Source: Paratinospora sagittata
Lineage: Eukaryota > Streptophyta > Magnoliopsida > Ranunculales > Menispermaceae
Direction of reading: 5' to 3'
Assembly: GCA_035771175.1 (NCBI GenBank)
Contig: CM069598.1
Location: forward strand, 12,444,539 to 12,508,538
Length of the DNA stretch: 64,000 nt
Position 1 is the first letter of the stretch; each line of letters begins with the position of its first letter. Of this stretch, positions 1 to 13,212 are shown in pieces. The notes beneath the pieces were generated by a model that was not told the DNA's origin, searched no databases, and saw nothing but the letters and a program-made list of their open reading frames with translations. A program made the position numbers and the translations under genes.

Positions 1-1931
1 ATCTCTAGGTATATAATAAATAATCTGATGAATATAAAGGTATACGTGCGATAGTTACATTTTTTTTTTTAGTTAAATTAGCATTTTCCTAAAACTTTAT
101 TATAAATTGGGGGTATCTTTTTGTTATAATAAATTTTGTAGTAAAATGCTATGTAGAATCATTTGCTATAAGGAAATTACTTAAAATGGACATCCCTAGC
201 TAGTTTATACATTTCACAACAAAAAGAACCAATATAATTAAAAAGTTTTCTCCTCAATCCTCTATAAAAAAAATAAAAAATAAAAAAAAAGGTAGCAAAT
301 AAACAACTAAAAAAGCTTTAAGGGGACATGTTTTACATGTATTAAATGCAATTTGCTTAACCTAATTAAGTCTAATTTACGTTACGGTCTAAGACAAATA
401 TAAAATAAAATAACATAGATTGATGAATAATCTAAAAAGCACAACGCATCAATGCCATCACCTTTAAATTATGATGAGGCATTTCATCCCCTCATAAAGC
501 ATAACAGTATCCGAGAACACGGAAAAAAAATGAACTGGCCGTGTGCAGCCTTGAGACTTAAAAATTCATAATTTAAAAGGGAGAGGCAGTGCATCAAGTT
601 GGCATCCAAAGTTTACCAAATGTAGTACCCATATATATATATATTATTGATTCGGTTCAGATGGTGGTAACTGGAATGGATACTTCACAATGATCTTCAA
701 GAAATTATAATTTATTTATTTTTTCAATTACATAGCTAGAAATTATAAAATTTTTAAATTATTCTCATACATTTTAAGACTTCAATTTTTTATAATTACT
801 AGTATGACATTAAGTGGATCTAAGGCTAATTTCTGGCTAGGCACTAGTACTGGACATGGGTTACTATAGTAGAGAAAATGAGACTTTTATGTGTCAATAG
901 ATAATATTTGTATCACATACATACAAGTTATTCAAGATCAATGGATAAAAAACAATGGCCACGGAAGTGGGGAGACTCGATTAATCTCCACCCTCTAAAA
1001 AATGGAATGACATTAGCCTAAGTTTTGGTTGCCAATTGTGTTTAGCCTATTCAATTTATATTGTGTTGGGAAATTGATGATATTTGAAAGCACACACAAA
1101 ACAAAATCATAAAAATAAAAATAAAAAGAGAATTTTTTTATGTGCAGGATTCAAAAAAAAAAAAAAATCTCTAGTCTTCGTATGATGATAATTTAATATG
1201 CATTGTTTAATTTTTTTTTTAACAATTATAATTTTTTTGTTGAGTGATTTTTATATAGTATTAAAGCATTGATTTTATTAGAGGTCTTCAATTTAAATAT
1301 CATTATTAATATTTATATGTATATCATTTTCATAATTAATATTTTTTATTTTTTATTTTTCTTTCGATTTTTTATATACAAAATAAGATTGCACGTAAAT
1401 TGTTAATAATAGTTTAATATGTATTATTAAATCTTTATCTAATAATTATAATATTTATAAGGAAAACTTTCTTTGACATACAAAGGATTCATGTATCTCA
1501 TAAGGGTACAAATATCAATATAAAAAAAGGGCACAAACATCAATCTAAAAAAAAAAAGAAAATCTTAGGGGAGCTCAAATGTATTGTCACAATTCTGATT
1601 AAAGCTTCACACTCAAACATATACTTAAAAGTAAACGGGGGTTACTTGAAAATTTTCATTTTATCCGCCTTTCTTGGATAAGGAAATCGTGTAGCTAATA
1701 GGCAACCCTGTGAAGATGACTTGTGCAACAAGGGATCATTGAATCCCATTTGCCAATAATTGATGCAACCTAAAAATATCTGCAGCTTCCATTGAAAAAA
1801 TCACAAAGTAAGAGAAGAAAGTACATAAAAGCTGTGAAAATAAAGTCAAGTAATACTAACGAGGACAAAGTTACACTAATCCGTAAAATATAGTATTTAT
1901 GTTTTTATCACATCTTTACACCAGATTTAAT

Positions 1932-1934
<3 letters not shown>

Positions 1935-1996
<62 letters not shown>
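1935..1996. repeat. (AT)n microsatellite
   Basis: About 31 uninterrupted AT dinucleotides, read directly. Confidence 0.95.
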
Positions 1997-1999
<3 letters not shown>

Positions 2000-2125
2000 C
2001 AACCCACCTAATCTTCTTACTTGTTGCTTCACTTCAACAGTGACACCCAACACACACATTTAATGATTTAATGGCATTTTGCATTAATGCAGGATATGCA
2101 TGAAATAATACAACTGGTGACAGCA

Positions 2126-2150
2126 CCCCCCCCCCCCCCCCCCCCCCCCC
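2126..2150 (+). repeat. Poly-C homopolymer, about 25 bases
   Basis: A run of about 25 C residues in otherwise AT-rich DNA. The length is prone to sequencing error. Confidence 0.9.
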
Positions 2151-2864
2151 TAAAGCCAAAGCTAAAGCTGTGCCTTTGTTTTTTCAAGGGGCTATAAGCA
2201 TTGAGATTCTGTAAAAAATTAAAAGCTGCCATTAAAAGAGAGATATATATATATGGTCATTGATCTGCTGTAATCCAAAATTAAAATTAAATATACTGTG
2301 TTGGGATTTGTTTAATGATTTGTATTTAATTAGTAGTAGTGATGATATCAGATTGGCCTAATGAAAATAATAATAAGAGGGGAGGTGAAATGAATGGAGG
2401 ATTTCAATGCAAGTGAACAGCTGCCGAGAAGCTGATCAGTAAGAGTGAGCGTTTACCAAGACAAGATATGTGCTCTCTGCAACACGACTTCCCAAACATC
2501 TATGAAATGAAATTAATTATATTTAAAAGAGAAAGTGAGGAGTAGAAGGAGCAATAAGACGTCATCTGGGTCTCGTGATGGAATAGAATTAAAAAGAGAC
2601 CAAGTTGGTTGATTTAATAATATATAGTATAGAAAATATTTGAATAGAGAGAAAGAGAGACAGAGATGAGGCAAAAGGTTCACGTGGGTTTCCTATTTCC
2701 CCTACAGCCGTCGTCTTTCTCTTACAAATTGCAATACCCCCCACTGTATATATATACATAAATCCCAAGCAAATTTCATGTGCCTTATTGTTAAGTTCGC
2801 ACAACTTAAGAATAAGCTTGCAAACAAAAGACTCATTCAATATGTATTAAATAGTATTTATTTT

Positions 2865-3111
2865 CTTACGTTTGGAGATTTGATTTTTGTCAAGTAAAAC
2901 TGAAAAAATTGATCTTCGATTCAAATATAATTTTTTATATTTAAAAATTTAAAAATATCAAAAATTTATTTGATTCAAAAGACTTAAAAAATACTTTTTT
3001 ATTTTTTTGTTAATAAAACAAATTATTTTTAGAAAATAATAAAAATTTATTTTTAAAATTTTTTATTTTTAGATTTTATTTTTATTTTTGATGACAAACC
3101 AAACGCAATCC
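2865..3111. mobile_element. MITE-like element with CGTTTGG/CCAAACG ends
   Basis: A low-complexity AT-rich segment of about 245 bp is bounded by TACGTTTGGAGATT on the left and the inverse AACCAAACGCAATC on the right. That is the usual look of plant MITEs with short terminal inverted repeats. No clear target site duplication was found. Confidence 0.4.
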
Positions 3112-4207
3112 TAGCCACCAAATTAAGTAGTATTTGACAGTTTGGTTCAATTTCAATTTAAAAATTTTACAAACTCATAAAACCAATTATTAATATATTT
3201 TCCGTTTCATCTTAGAACCAAGCTATACTATATGATTATGTCAATACACATGTTAATGAATCAACTCCTAATTATAATAATTAATAAAAGTAAAATGCAC
3301 TTGCTAAAGTTAAAGTTTCTTTGATCGTTTATTGGATTTGAGGGTTTTAAGGAATATTTTAAGTGTTTCTTTAATTCTCATTCTCATAGCATCATAGCAA
3401 TAATTAACAACATAAGGAACATTTTTTTCCCTATTATTTGCTCTTTTCCTACTATTGAACTTTTGGAATATATATATATTCTATTTATCTGAACTCATGA
3501 TAAACATATGGTGGGTTTTACGTCAACTTTTGAAGAGTCTTGTCCGGAGTTATTGGCCCCTACAGGGTACAGTACTCTACCAATAGCACCTCCCTCTCTT
3601 TTCCTTTTACTATTAAGATAAGAAAATAAGAATTGATATTAGCTGTTTTTTCCGAATAAGACATACCAGTGGTTCAGTGCCATTGCCTTGCTCCCTCTTC
3701 CATTCATTATGTCAGATTCAAGGAACTTCTTCATATCTAAGTACGAATTCATCTTCCTTATCCTTCACTCCTTCACTGCAGCCATACAAACGAAACCTCT
3801 AAATAACCCAACAATATATACATAAATTTGTGGCCCTTTGTCCCAAAGTCAATATAATCTCATAAAATACAAAAAAAAAAGATAAAAAAATAAAGAAAAC
3901 AGCCCTAAATTTATTTATCTACCATAAATGCCAACAAATGTGTTAATTTGATTCGAATCCATCCCTTCTCAGCATGTAATTTTTTACATTACTTTATATA
4001 TTAATTAAATTAAATTTAAAATAATGAAAAAAAATTGTAAACATTCGGCTTATATGACACGGGCCTTGTTTAAGAGTAAGGAGCAAACAGTGTTGTTGCA
4101 AATTTTTTTTACAAACTACCGTTTGGCATGTAAGCATATACAATTCAAATGTGATTTTTTAATGTTTTTGTGAAACTCTCGTTCTTTGTTTTTATATTTG
4201 CTAATTC

Positions 4208-4545
4208 TAGAGATGAAATCGAATAGAGTCGGGTCAAGTTTTTATTTTTTAACTTATTCGACCTAATAAGGTCAAGTGGTAACTTGTTAGACTCAATATC
4301 ACTCAAACCTAAGGTCAAATTGGATTGATTGAGTTATTTGGGTTGACCCTTATTAAATAATCTAATTTTTTTAAAGTTTAATAACTACTATTTAAACTTA
4401 TATTAATAATAAAATATATTAAATTATTATGTATTTAATTTATTAAATTACTATTTAAATTTAAAAATATAATATATTTTTTAAAAAAATTTATATATGT
4501 AAAAGCCAAACTATTTTTCGTTTATAAAAATAAAAATAAATAAAG

Positions 4546-4588
<43 letters not shown>

Positions 4589-4709
4589 AGGTCGGATTTG
4601 ATTGAATTGTTAAAAAATTTAACCCAATTAATCTAATATATCAATTAAATTCAATCTGACCTAATTCAAAATAATCAAATTTAATCGGGTGGGGTTGCTT
4701 GTACCCTAA
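4208..4709. mobile_element. hAT-type MITE-like element
   Basis: The left end TAGAGATGAAATCG and the inverted right end, GTTAGGGTACAAGCAACCCC on the minus strand, resemble the TAGRGGTG family ends also seen at 36026-36854 and 45963-46500. The interior is rich in GGGTT/AACCC and contains an (AT)n tract at about 4548-4585. No coding capacity. Confidence 0.35.
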
Positions 4710-5562
4710 CAAATTCCATGGAAAAAAATTAGTTTTGGTTAGAATTGCGACGCCGCTACAAAAGTGGGCGAGATTCCAACGCCAAATATACTAATCGAAA
4801 TAAATTTATAAAAATAAAAAGTGGCATAATGGCATTTGGGTGTATTCGCACGGACAGGAAGAATATACAATACAATTCCATTTTAACATTATTCACTCCC
4901 ACACTCTAATTGCATTTTCTGGCTTCTGATTTAAATGACGGTAGTACTGTTCCCGCTTGAGAAGCTCTATCATCTCTCTGTCCAATTACAAATATGCCCC
5001 TAAAATATATCCTTATCCTCACGTTGTAAATGGTTGTTTTGGAACTTCATGCCTATTTTTTTTAAAAATAAAAAAGTTAAGATTAAAAGATCAGAAATAT
5101 TTGTTTTTAAATTATTTTTTTTGGGCCACCAGATCAATGCTCATTTAAAATAGTATTGAAATCATGAATGGCACGCTCGTCGGACAACTGGCAACTGTCG
5201 TCACCAAAGTAAAAGCAAACAAAAGCACTTTTAAGTTTTTAAGTACGGAAAGGCTTTCGTGTGCCAACTGGACATCGAGGAGAAAACAGCTGTATCTTCT
5301 CCACGTGTACAATTCTCATTAGTCCGATCCCTGACACTCATCCTTTAAAACAGCGACAAGTCGTACAGAAACTCCCAACATAAATGGTACAGGACCAGCA
5401 GTCTCCAGCTAAGGACATCACGGAGCCTAACGGCTAGTTTCCCTGTTTTGATATTTATTTTTTCGGCCTTCGAGCTCCGTGATCTTACGTGGATGATGAT
5501 GTGGTACTCTGTGCTCACTGACGTGGCAGAATGGGCTTGCTGTGTAAGTCACTACTAGCGGC

Positions 5563-5569
5563 TATAAAA
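5563..5569 (+). promoter_or_regulatory. TATA box of the XTH gene
   Basis: TATAAAA lies 79 bp upstream of the XTH start codon, placing transcription start near 5595 and giving a 5' leader of about 50 nt. An in-frame ATG at 5531 lies upstream of this TATA box and is therefore not the likely start. Confidence 0.7.
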
Positions 5570-5647
5570 GCAGAGATTAGTGTGAGAACAGAGCATTTCA
5601 GAGAAGAAGAAGCTTCTCAGTTGAGCTCCACTCATCTCACTCCAGCA

Positions 5648-7004
5648 ATGGCGAGTTGTTCTAGCATTTCTGCTACTAAATTTCTGTTCTTGAGCTTGTG
5701 GGTCTTTAATTTGGTTGTGGGTATTGTGAAATCAGCTAAGTTTGAGGAGCTGTTTCAGCCCAGTTGGGCTCTTGACCATGTTATCTATGAAGGAGAGCAA
5801 CTTAAGCTCAAACTCGATAGCTTTTCCGGTAAATATTACATTGCATTATATGATCCCGTGTTTATGCTAGGTTTTTTTTTTTCATGTTTTTTTATCAAAC
5901 TCCATTGATGTTAAAATTTCTTGATGCTGCTACATATACAGGGGCTGGATTTGCTTCTAAAAGCAAGTACATGTTTGGAAAAACCACGGTTCAAATCAAG
6001 CTTGTAGAAGGAGACTCTGCTGGAACTGTCACTGCTTTCTATGTAGGAATCCCCATTCTTCTTTACAACCGCAACCAACCATTTTGTTTTCCCTTTGTGT
6101 TGCTCTCAATTTTAATATGCAAGTTTTTGGGTGCGTTTGGATCTTAACTAATCATATTCAATGTGGGACTCTAAAATTAATGATTCAGTGTCGTTGCCAT
6201 CATCTCTTGTAGAGTATTAACACAATACCGTATTGATTAATTTGGAGATTTTTTGGTGGTGTTGCATTGTTTCAGATGTCATCAGACGGGCCAAACCACA
6301 ACGAATTCGATTTCGAGTTTCTGGGCAACACCACGGGCGAACCGTACCTAGTCCAAACAAACATATACGTGAACGGAGTGGGAAACAGAGAGCAAAGACT
6401 CAGCCTCTGGTTCGACCCTACCAAAGACTTCCACGCTTACTCCGTCCTCTGGAACCAACACCAAGTTGTGTAAGTCAATAGAAAAATTGACACTATTAAA
6501 AACTTTCTCAAAACACATTTCACTCCAAATTATAATTAAACTTGTTTGATTAATGTTAACAGTTTCATGGTGGACGAGACGCCGATTCGGGTGTACAGCA
6601 ACAAGGAGAAGCTGGGCGTGCCGTTCCCGAAAGACCAAGCAATGGGAGTGTACAGCTCGATATGGAACGCCGACGACTGGGCGACTCAGGGAGGCAGAGT
6701 CAAGACCGATTGGACTCACGCACCCTTCATTTCGTCTTACAGAGGGTTTGAGATCGACGCGTGCGAGTGTCCAGTGACCACCGCGATTGAAGAGAACACG
6801 CGGAGGTGTAGTAGCGTCGGTGGTGCAGGAAGTACTGGTAGGAATAATAAGGGGTATTGGTGGGACGAGCCGGTGATGTCGGAGCTGAGTGTGCACCAGA
6901 GTCATCAGCTAATGTGGGTTCGAGCCAAGCACTTGATTTATGATTACTGTACTGACTCGACTAGGTTTCCGGTGGCTCCAACGGAATGTGCCCACCGCCA
7001 TTAA
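5648..7004 (+). CDS. XTH6: Xyloglucan endotransglucosylase/hydrolase, XTH6/XTH7-like
   Basis: Cell-wall glycosyl hydrolase family 16 enzyme that cuts and religates xyloglucan in the apoplast. Four exons with GT-AG introns and an exact reading frame: 5648-5828, 5942-6042, 6276-6469, 6563-7004 (918 nt, 305 aa, usual for the family). Residues 1 to about 29 are a hydrophobic signal peptide. Exon 3 carries the catalytic motif [11 protein letters not shown] at residues 102-112: E104 nucleophile, D106, E108 acid/base, followed by an N-glycosylation sequon N112-T-T. The motif [20 protein letters not shown] and the C-terminal XET_C region with CECPV and paired cysteines (YDYCTD...PTECAHRH) complete the fold. 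The [16 protein letters not shown] variant and [11 protein letters not shown] tail point to the XTH6/XTH7 subgroup; the exact orthologue is inferred from memory of the family. It appears functional. Confidence 0.93.
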
Positions 7005-7302
7005 CGACGAATTAGAGGTACTTGGGTACTACTGGGTCGAGCTGATTGATGCTGCAGTGTAAAAAAGGGAAAAAAGTTAGATTAACATGTGCTCCATGTT
7101 CATTCATTTTTATTTTTTTTTTTGTGTTTTTTGGTTTTTGGGTTTATGTACGTTTTTTGTTTTGTTTCATGGCACAGCTCGGTCTGGGGATGTAAGAAAT
7201 TATAGGTCAAAAAAATGTTATTTATGTTGTTACTAAACTTTCTTGTAAAGTTGATGATGGGGCTCTTCTATTTTTTTAAGTTTTAGTTACTGGGGGGGCA
7301 GG

Positions 7303-7515
7303 GTTACGATATTCTGCATGCAAACAAGCTCCGTGGCAAGTGGTGTGTGTGTGTGTGACGTGACGTACGTGTAGCCTAAACCTAAACCCTAGGCTTAAAT
7401 CCTTAATTAGTAATAGTTAGCTGTCGTTACGATATTCTGCATGCAAACAAGCTCCGACGTGACGTACGTGTACCCTAAACCCTAGGCTTACATCCTTAAT
7501 TAGTAATAGTTAGAT
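7303..7515 (+). repeat. Tandem duplication downstream of XTH
   Basis: Two direct copies (7303-7425 and 7426-7515) share GTTACGATATTCTGCATGCA, the GACGTGACGTACGTGT core, a CCTAAACCCTAGGCTT telo-box-like motif and the ATCCTTAATTAGTAATAGTT tail. The first copy has an extra GTGTGTGT-containing stretch. Confidence 0.85.
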
Positions 7516-8322
7516 GTCCCGTGATATAATTTTCAATATGTTTTTGACATTCAAAACGAGGATACCATTCCAAAAGACATGATGTTATTATTATTAATAC
7601 GGATTTTAATGTAAGCTCCCTAGAGAAAATGTTTGTTTTTTTTTTTTTTAAATAATTCGAGCTACATAGGTCTCCTACGTAGGACGTGACTACTCAAAGT
7701 TGGCCCATAACCGCTACTAATTGGCATTGTATATAGTGACTACTGCTGCTTCCTTATGTATAGATATCAGTATTATGACATTTGCTAATCTGTTTCAAAA
7801 AGAAACACATCTTTCACCCGTTCAATGTTTTTTTTTCCTCCCATAGTTAAGAAATCAAGATGTAGTAGGTGAGCCTAAGCACATCCTACTTTGCAATGGG
7901 TCCCAATCTCTTTCTCTCTCGCTCTCTCTTTCTCACTCATATAAAATGCATGAATTGACATAAATGCAGTCCCCTGTACTCATTATGGTTGCATTAAAAC
8001 CATATACAAAATAACCATTCATCATTCATCTGTTGCCCATTCATTAAATATATGTTTTTATGACTGCTGACTCTATCATTATATTATGTTTCTATTCTAG
8101 TAAGTTTATTAAAATTATTGAAATGGCTGCAAAGGAAATTAATGGGGGTCCTACAGAACCCAGAAAATGATGAAAGTTATATAAAAGATGGATGCAATGA
8201 AACCAAGAACAATGAAAAATATGTATAATTTAATAATTCATCATCCTATTCAGAGAATACCACTTTGGATGGCAGAAACACAAGGAATGCCCCGCCATTT
8301 ACACTCATAAGATATGATGCCT

Positions 8323-8361
<39 letters not shown>

Positions 8362-8955
8362 GCCAATTAATGGATCAATCAGTCTGATTCTTTGTAGCTT
8401 TACTAGTGAACTCTGCCCGGCTGGAAAGTGACAACACTGATTGATGAGAGAACAAATTCATCATCATTCGGTAAAAGATTAACATCAATGAATAATTAAT
8501 CTGCTTTCTCGATCCAATAAGCTGGAATCAACTAATTAGTTAAATCTTATAATTGCTATAAATCTAGTTTGGTAGTTTCTTCATTACATTAATAACTTTA
8601 TTAATTTTGTCAACTTATATTATTTGCTACTACATTGGATCACTTATATACAAGTCGTTCTCTAATAATGGATTCCCAACTATATTAATACACACATTCG
8701 CATCAAGGCCCAATAAGACCATATATAGATTCACATAATTCCTGACTTTTTACGATGCTGAAAAGATTTGAACCCCCATTTTATATAAAAGAGTAGACGT
8801 CTGACCAACTAATTAGCTACCCGTCATTAGTGACAAGTTTAATTTTGATGTATTAGAGCTATAACAATAATTTGAAGCAATTGGTGATTTTGATCCCCAT
8901 TGCTCAATTAGAATAAGGTTGGAACTAAAGTTAACTATTGAATTCCTAGGTAATT

Positions 8956-9216
8956 GGGCCAATGCGGCATAGGTCCGATGGTTTGAGGCTGGGACACTTT
9001 ACCCCTTGAGGCTTAGAAGTCACTGGTTGGATTCCTCGGTCATGCAGGTTCCTTCGCTGGTGTTGGGTTGGTGTGGAGACTAATTAGGTTGTGGTGAGGG
9101 AACAGGTCAGTTGTCAACCTATCCATCATGTATCGAAACAACTCAAGGATTAGGGCGGGCCGGGTCCCCAACAGGTTAGGGGGCCTTATTTCTTTTCAAA
9201 AAAAAGAAGAAGAAAT
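8956..9216 (+). mobile_element. tRNA-derived SINE
   Basis: About 260 bp with a pol III internal promoter: A-box-like GGTCCGATGGTTTGAGGC near 8972-8989 and B box GGTTGGATTCC at 9025-9035. It ends in CTTTTC followed by an A-rich tail at 9198-9216. Flanks CCTAGGTAATT (8944-8954) and CTTAGGTTATT (9217-9227) match at 9 of 11 positions and look like an aged target site duplication. The TTTTC-A(n) end resembles the 3' end of the LINE at 23450-23472, suggesting (inference) use of a related LINE machinery. Confidence 0.7.
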
Positions 9217-10009
9217 CTTAGGTTATTTGTGAAAAATCCTAAACCTTAGACCTAAAGGTATTAGTCTCTATAACGGTACAAGGATTAGATTTATAACGAG
9301 GAAAAAAAAAAATTAATAAATAAGAGAAATAGGCAAATGCTTGCAGGAACGTTTCAACGCATGACTTTCAGAATAATAAAACTTTGATATCATGTTAGAA
9401 ATTACAACTTAAAATTTAGCAATAATTAATAAATAAAGACCCAATTATATATATCAAATGGACATAAATATTAACATTATTTATCCAAATGTGGGCAGAA
9501 TTTTGTGGGTTTACTTATGAAATTTTAGTGCATCATAATTGATCTTGCATTGATCAGCATGGACTAAGTTGCTCTATATATGAAGGTATGAAAGTGTTCT
9601 CTTTTGCCCTTTAAATACCACAACAACGGCAGTAAGCTTGTCATTTTCTTTTTCCGGCATATATGTAATGATAGAACATCTAATTGGAATATTAATTAAC
9701 CACTCCAGCGCTTAAATGAAATAATTGTTGAGATCAGATACAAAGTGCTTCCAGCTATATATATATAGCTTTTGGAGATGCCAATTGGTTAAAGACAAAG
9801 GGTGTGATTATGATCCACTCTTTTGGAAACTTAAATATATTTATAATTGTCTTCTTCACGTCTCATAATACTCATGTCCCCTCAAATTAAAGTAAATCTA
9901 ATTACAGTCCTACTATGGTTCGATGCTACATAATGATATGGGTCCTCACTCTATAAAAAACTTGCCTTAACTCTCTATCTACCTTGCTTCACCGAGAAAG
10001 GTATAGTTA

Positions 10010-10195
10010 CGTTTGAGAGAGTTTTTTTAAAATGTTTCTAGAACAAAAAAATAAAAATATTTGACATTTATTTATAGCTAAATTGTGATAAAAAAAATAA
10101 TTTTCTTTTTTATGAAGAAGCTGGGAGAGACCAACTTTTCTTAAAAGCGTTTTTGATAAAAGTTCTTATCGAAAAAACACTTTTATAAAAATTCT
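10010..10195. mobile_element. MITE with GTTTGAGAGAGTTTTT ends
   Basis: Left end GTTTGAGAGAGTTTTTTT and right end AAAAATTCTCCCAAA are inverted repeats bounding about 185 bp of AT-rich sequence with an internal palindromic AAGCGTTTTTG. A relative lies at 15281-15500. Confidence 0.5.
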
Positions 10196-10584
10196 CCCAA
10201 AAGTAGTCATAGTTATATATATTGCTTGAAATTTTAATTCCATCAACAAGTCATTTTGCCAAAAAAAAAAATTAAAAATTCTAAAGCTAGTGATATAATT
10301 GGGAATAAACATTGATAAAAATATTATAATTTAATATAAATTGGATTATATTGCGCCTTGAATCAAGCATATTTTGATGTATGTTATTATTTTTTTTTTT
10401 TCACGGGATGTATGTTATTTAAACATATATAGTGTTTCTATGTGTATGTGTATGTTTGGTTTCAATGTAACTCTTTACGAACTTTTTTCTTCTTCTTTAA
10501 TATAATGAATTTAACTAACAATAAGCCTTCTCAAAGTTTGGGTACCACTTCAAAATACCTTCAAACCAAGCATAAAGGATGAGA

Positions 10585-10705
10585 GTGATCGACATTCTCT
10601 AGCTTGAGTGGCAAGAGAAACCTTCTTATGTACCTCGAAGAGGTTAGAGTTTAAGATTTAAAGAGCCATTAATATCATGTAATTGTCCTCAGAAAAAAAA
10701 AATTA
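10585..10705 (+). mobile_element. Degenerate tRNA-derived SINE remnant
   Basis: The A-box-like CTAGCTTGAGTGGCAAG is followed 35 bp later by a degraded B box (AGGTTAGAGTTTAAG) and an A-rich tail from 10693. No clear target duplication. Confidence 0.4.
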
Positions 10706-10983
10706 AAAAAATCATGTAATTCATGTCAAATCAACTATTGGCATTACCTTGAAGGACACTCGTCTCAAGAAACCATTTGTAATCGTCAAGTACTTGCGTA
10801 TGAAGCTTCAACCTTGACAAACGTTCCATTCTTTCAGATAAATCATTGACTTTAATGTCACTTCTTAATGGATTTGAGAATTAATTGGTACTGATATTAT
10901 TCTTGCTACTTAACCACAACCTTTGGGCCAAAGATGTCTAGATGACGATGAAAGGATGATTAATTTTCACTTATATATATATA

Positions 10984-11275
10984 TATTTCATGCAATAAAC
11001 TAAATCATTACATTATTAGCGAAAAAAAAAGAAAAAAAAATATTTTGTTCTTATCATACACTGCATCAACATATGTATTAATTGTTTTTAATATAATTTT
11101 TAGATCATATTCCATGTCATCCCCCCTCCCCTCATGAGTTTATGTGGCAATACACTAAATCACTACATTATCAAGGAAAAAAAGAAGAAAAAGAAACACT
11201 CTGTGCTCATCATACACCACATCATCGTACGTATTAATTGTTTTGAGTATAATTTTTGAATAGTATAAAAAACAT
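10984..11275 (+). repeat. Diverged direct duplication, about 160-bp unit
   Basis: 10984-11110 and 11145-11275 share the series AATACACTAAATCA(C/T)TACATTAT, an A-rich block, TCATACAC(T/C)(G/A)CATCA and GTATTAATTGTTTT.ATATAATTTTT. A pyrimidine block (CCCCCCTCCCC) separates them. Confidence 0.65.
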
Positions 11276-13168
11276 TTCTCCATTTATGTGTACAATGTAC
11301 AACATATATTTTTAAGCTAAACATAATATTGAAATTAAAGGCATGCTTATTTTGCTCGCTATATCCCTTAAGTTAAATTTCTCTAGCAGTAAAGAGAGAA
11401 CTTTATACCCAAATTTGGGTAGTCTCATTGTTGGTTGTGGAACGATGTAATATAGACTATGGTTAAGGGATGAAGTCTCAGTTTTGAGTTCGAATCTATG
11501 CCAACTCTGGGAGGAACTGTCCAATGCTGCGTACCATTTTCGATTCTAAAATAGTATCGCCCTCGCAAATGAGTTAGCAGGATAACCTTACAAAAGATTA
11601 GTGTTTTGTGTACCATCTCGTTTTCATTGCCAACTTCTGCTTTTTCTTTCTTGGTGATCGAAATATAAAAGTTGAAGTGGGCATTAGAGGTATATATGTT
11701 AAATAAACTTCTCAATTAAGGTTGTAATTGTTATTTTGTATGAGGTGCTCATAAAGCTAGAGGGACTTTTTATAAGTAGTTGAATCATATATAAATAATT
11801 ATTTTACTATAGACTAATCTTTTCTTGGAATACTTTCTCTAAAATGATTCAAGAAAAATTGATGATATATATTAACCTTTGATGTCTATAATATATATAA
11901 GGTACATACTCATACGGATCTAAGGGCTGGGCTATGAGATGTCAGGCCCTTTGAAGAAGTTAGGCCTTATCTCAGACATGGTCACAAGGCTTTGTTAAAA
12001 TGGACAATATCAGGATGCTAGGCTTTTTAACTATTTTATGTCCTTCCTTGTTAATTGGGCTGTAGTCCATTTAGTAAAGAGAAATGTCTAAGGGTCGAAT
12101 GTTTGCGATTCTGACTGACGCGTGGAATAAATTTCTGAAACTCATTTTTGACTATTTTTTGAAAAAAAAAATTATAATTCAATAATGTAGTATTGAAATC
12201 AACTTAGAACATGTACATATCATGATTTACTTATCAATTTGTAGTCAAAGATTACACTTGAATCACTTTAAGTTCGAGGCCTATAAAACCCAAAATAACA
12301 TAATTTTTTGGCAAGATTTCGCGACGTTGTTGCTCACAAATCTTTCTAACGGTGTTCTAACCCTTTGAATGATTGAAAAACTTGAAGAAATGATGAATTA
12401 ATAATGAAGAAAAGAAAAGAAACGAGAGAGAGGAAAAGAGTTTAGGGCCTTGGGGTGAGAAGGGTAGAATGAGAATTTAGGTGGGTGAAGAGAGAGGAAA
12501 TGATTGATTTTAAATTTTTATGTGGGTAAAGAGAGTAAGTGAATGAAGAAATAAAAAATGGTGGGTAAAAATAGCCGGACCCAAAGAAAAAAAAGGGCGG
12601 CTCATGTTTTTTTGATTGGGAAAACGTTTTGGTGTATTATGAATTTAGATGGACGGTTTGTATTTTAATTAGACAAAGCTATTAATTATTTAGAACGAAA
12701 ATTTTAATTTATATCATTTCACATTATAGTTTTATTGTATTTAACGGGGAGTTTGACATGAACAAAATTAACAATTAAAGTGGTCCCTATGAAGTGAGTT
12801 ACAAATATTAGAATTTGAACTAAAAATAAAACTCATAGTATTCAAAAAGTAAACTCGAGGTTATCCTAATAAAATCATCAACTCTGATACTACTCGTTGG
12901 ATAGACTCAAATATCTATTAATATTGATATTGCCTTAAACTTTATGACCTTATAGCTCAAGATTTTACTTTAAAAGGTCTTAATATTAATGATGACAAAA
13001 TTCTAACTTATATAATATATAATTTATTTGTTCATATTCGATATGAAACTATTATTTAGTTCATACACAGTCAATATTAACCTATTGGCTAATGATTTGG
13101 ATTATGCTGGATTTGTATGAATAGATCAAATCATAACCATGTTGTCAAAATCTTAAACTGACAGCTAG

Positions 13169-13212
<44 letters not shown>

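Larger units (their letters stand above)
1..5560. other. AT-rich intergenic region upstream of the XTH gene
   Basis: No supported gene. Short open frames here lack homology, codon structure or splice context. The stretch contains (AT)n tracts, a poly-C run and two MITE-like elements listed separately. The last 350 bases hold sequence typical of a promoter, including a CACGTG G-box core near 5303 and a TATA box at 5563. Confidence 0.6.

Noticed and set aside
2589..2840. 83-codon ORF, minus strand
   Set aside because: No homology, no promoter or splice context; AT-rich intergenic DNA.
5531..5647. Upstream in-frame ATG extending XTH by 39 residues
   Set aside because: It lies upstream of the TATA box, and the extension would bury the signal peptide.
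8755..8830. tRNA-like segment on the minus strand (A-box-like TAATTAGTTGGTCAGA, B-box-like GGGTTCAAATC)
   Set aside because: No acceptor stem pairing and no tail or TSD; at most a decayed SINE head, too weak to list.
8960..9050. A functional tRNA gene
   Set aside because: A- and B-box-like motifs are present, but no cloverleaf can be drawn and the segment has a SINE body, A-tail and TSD.
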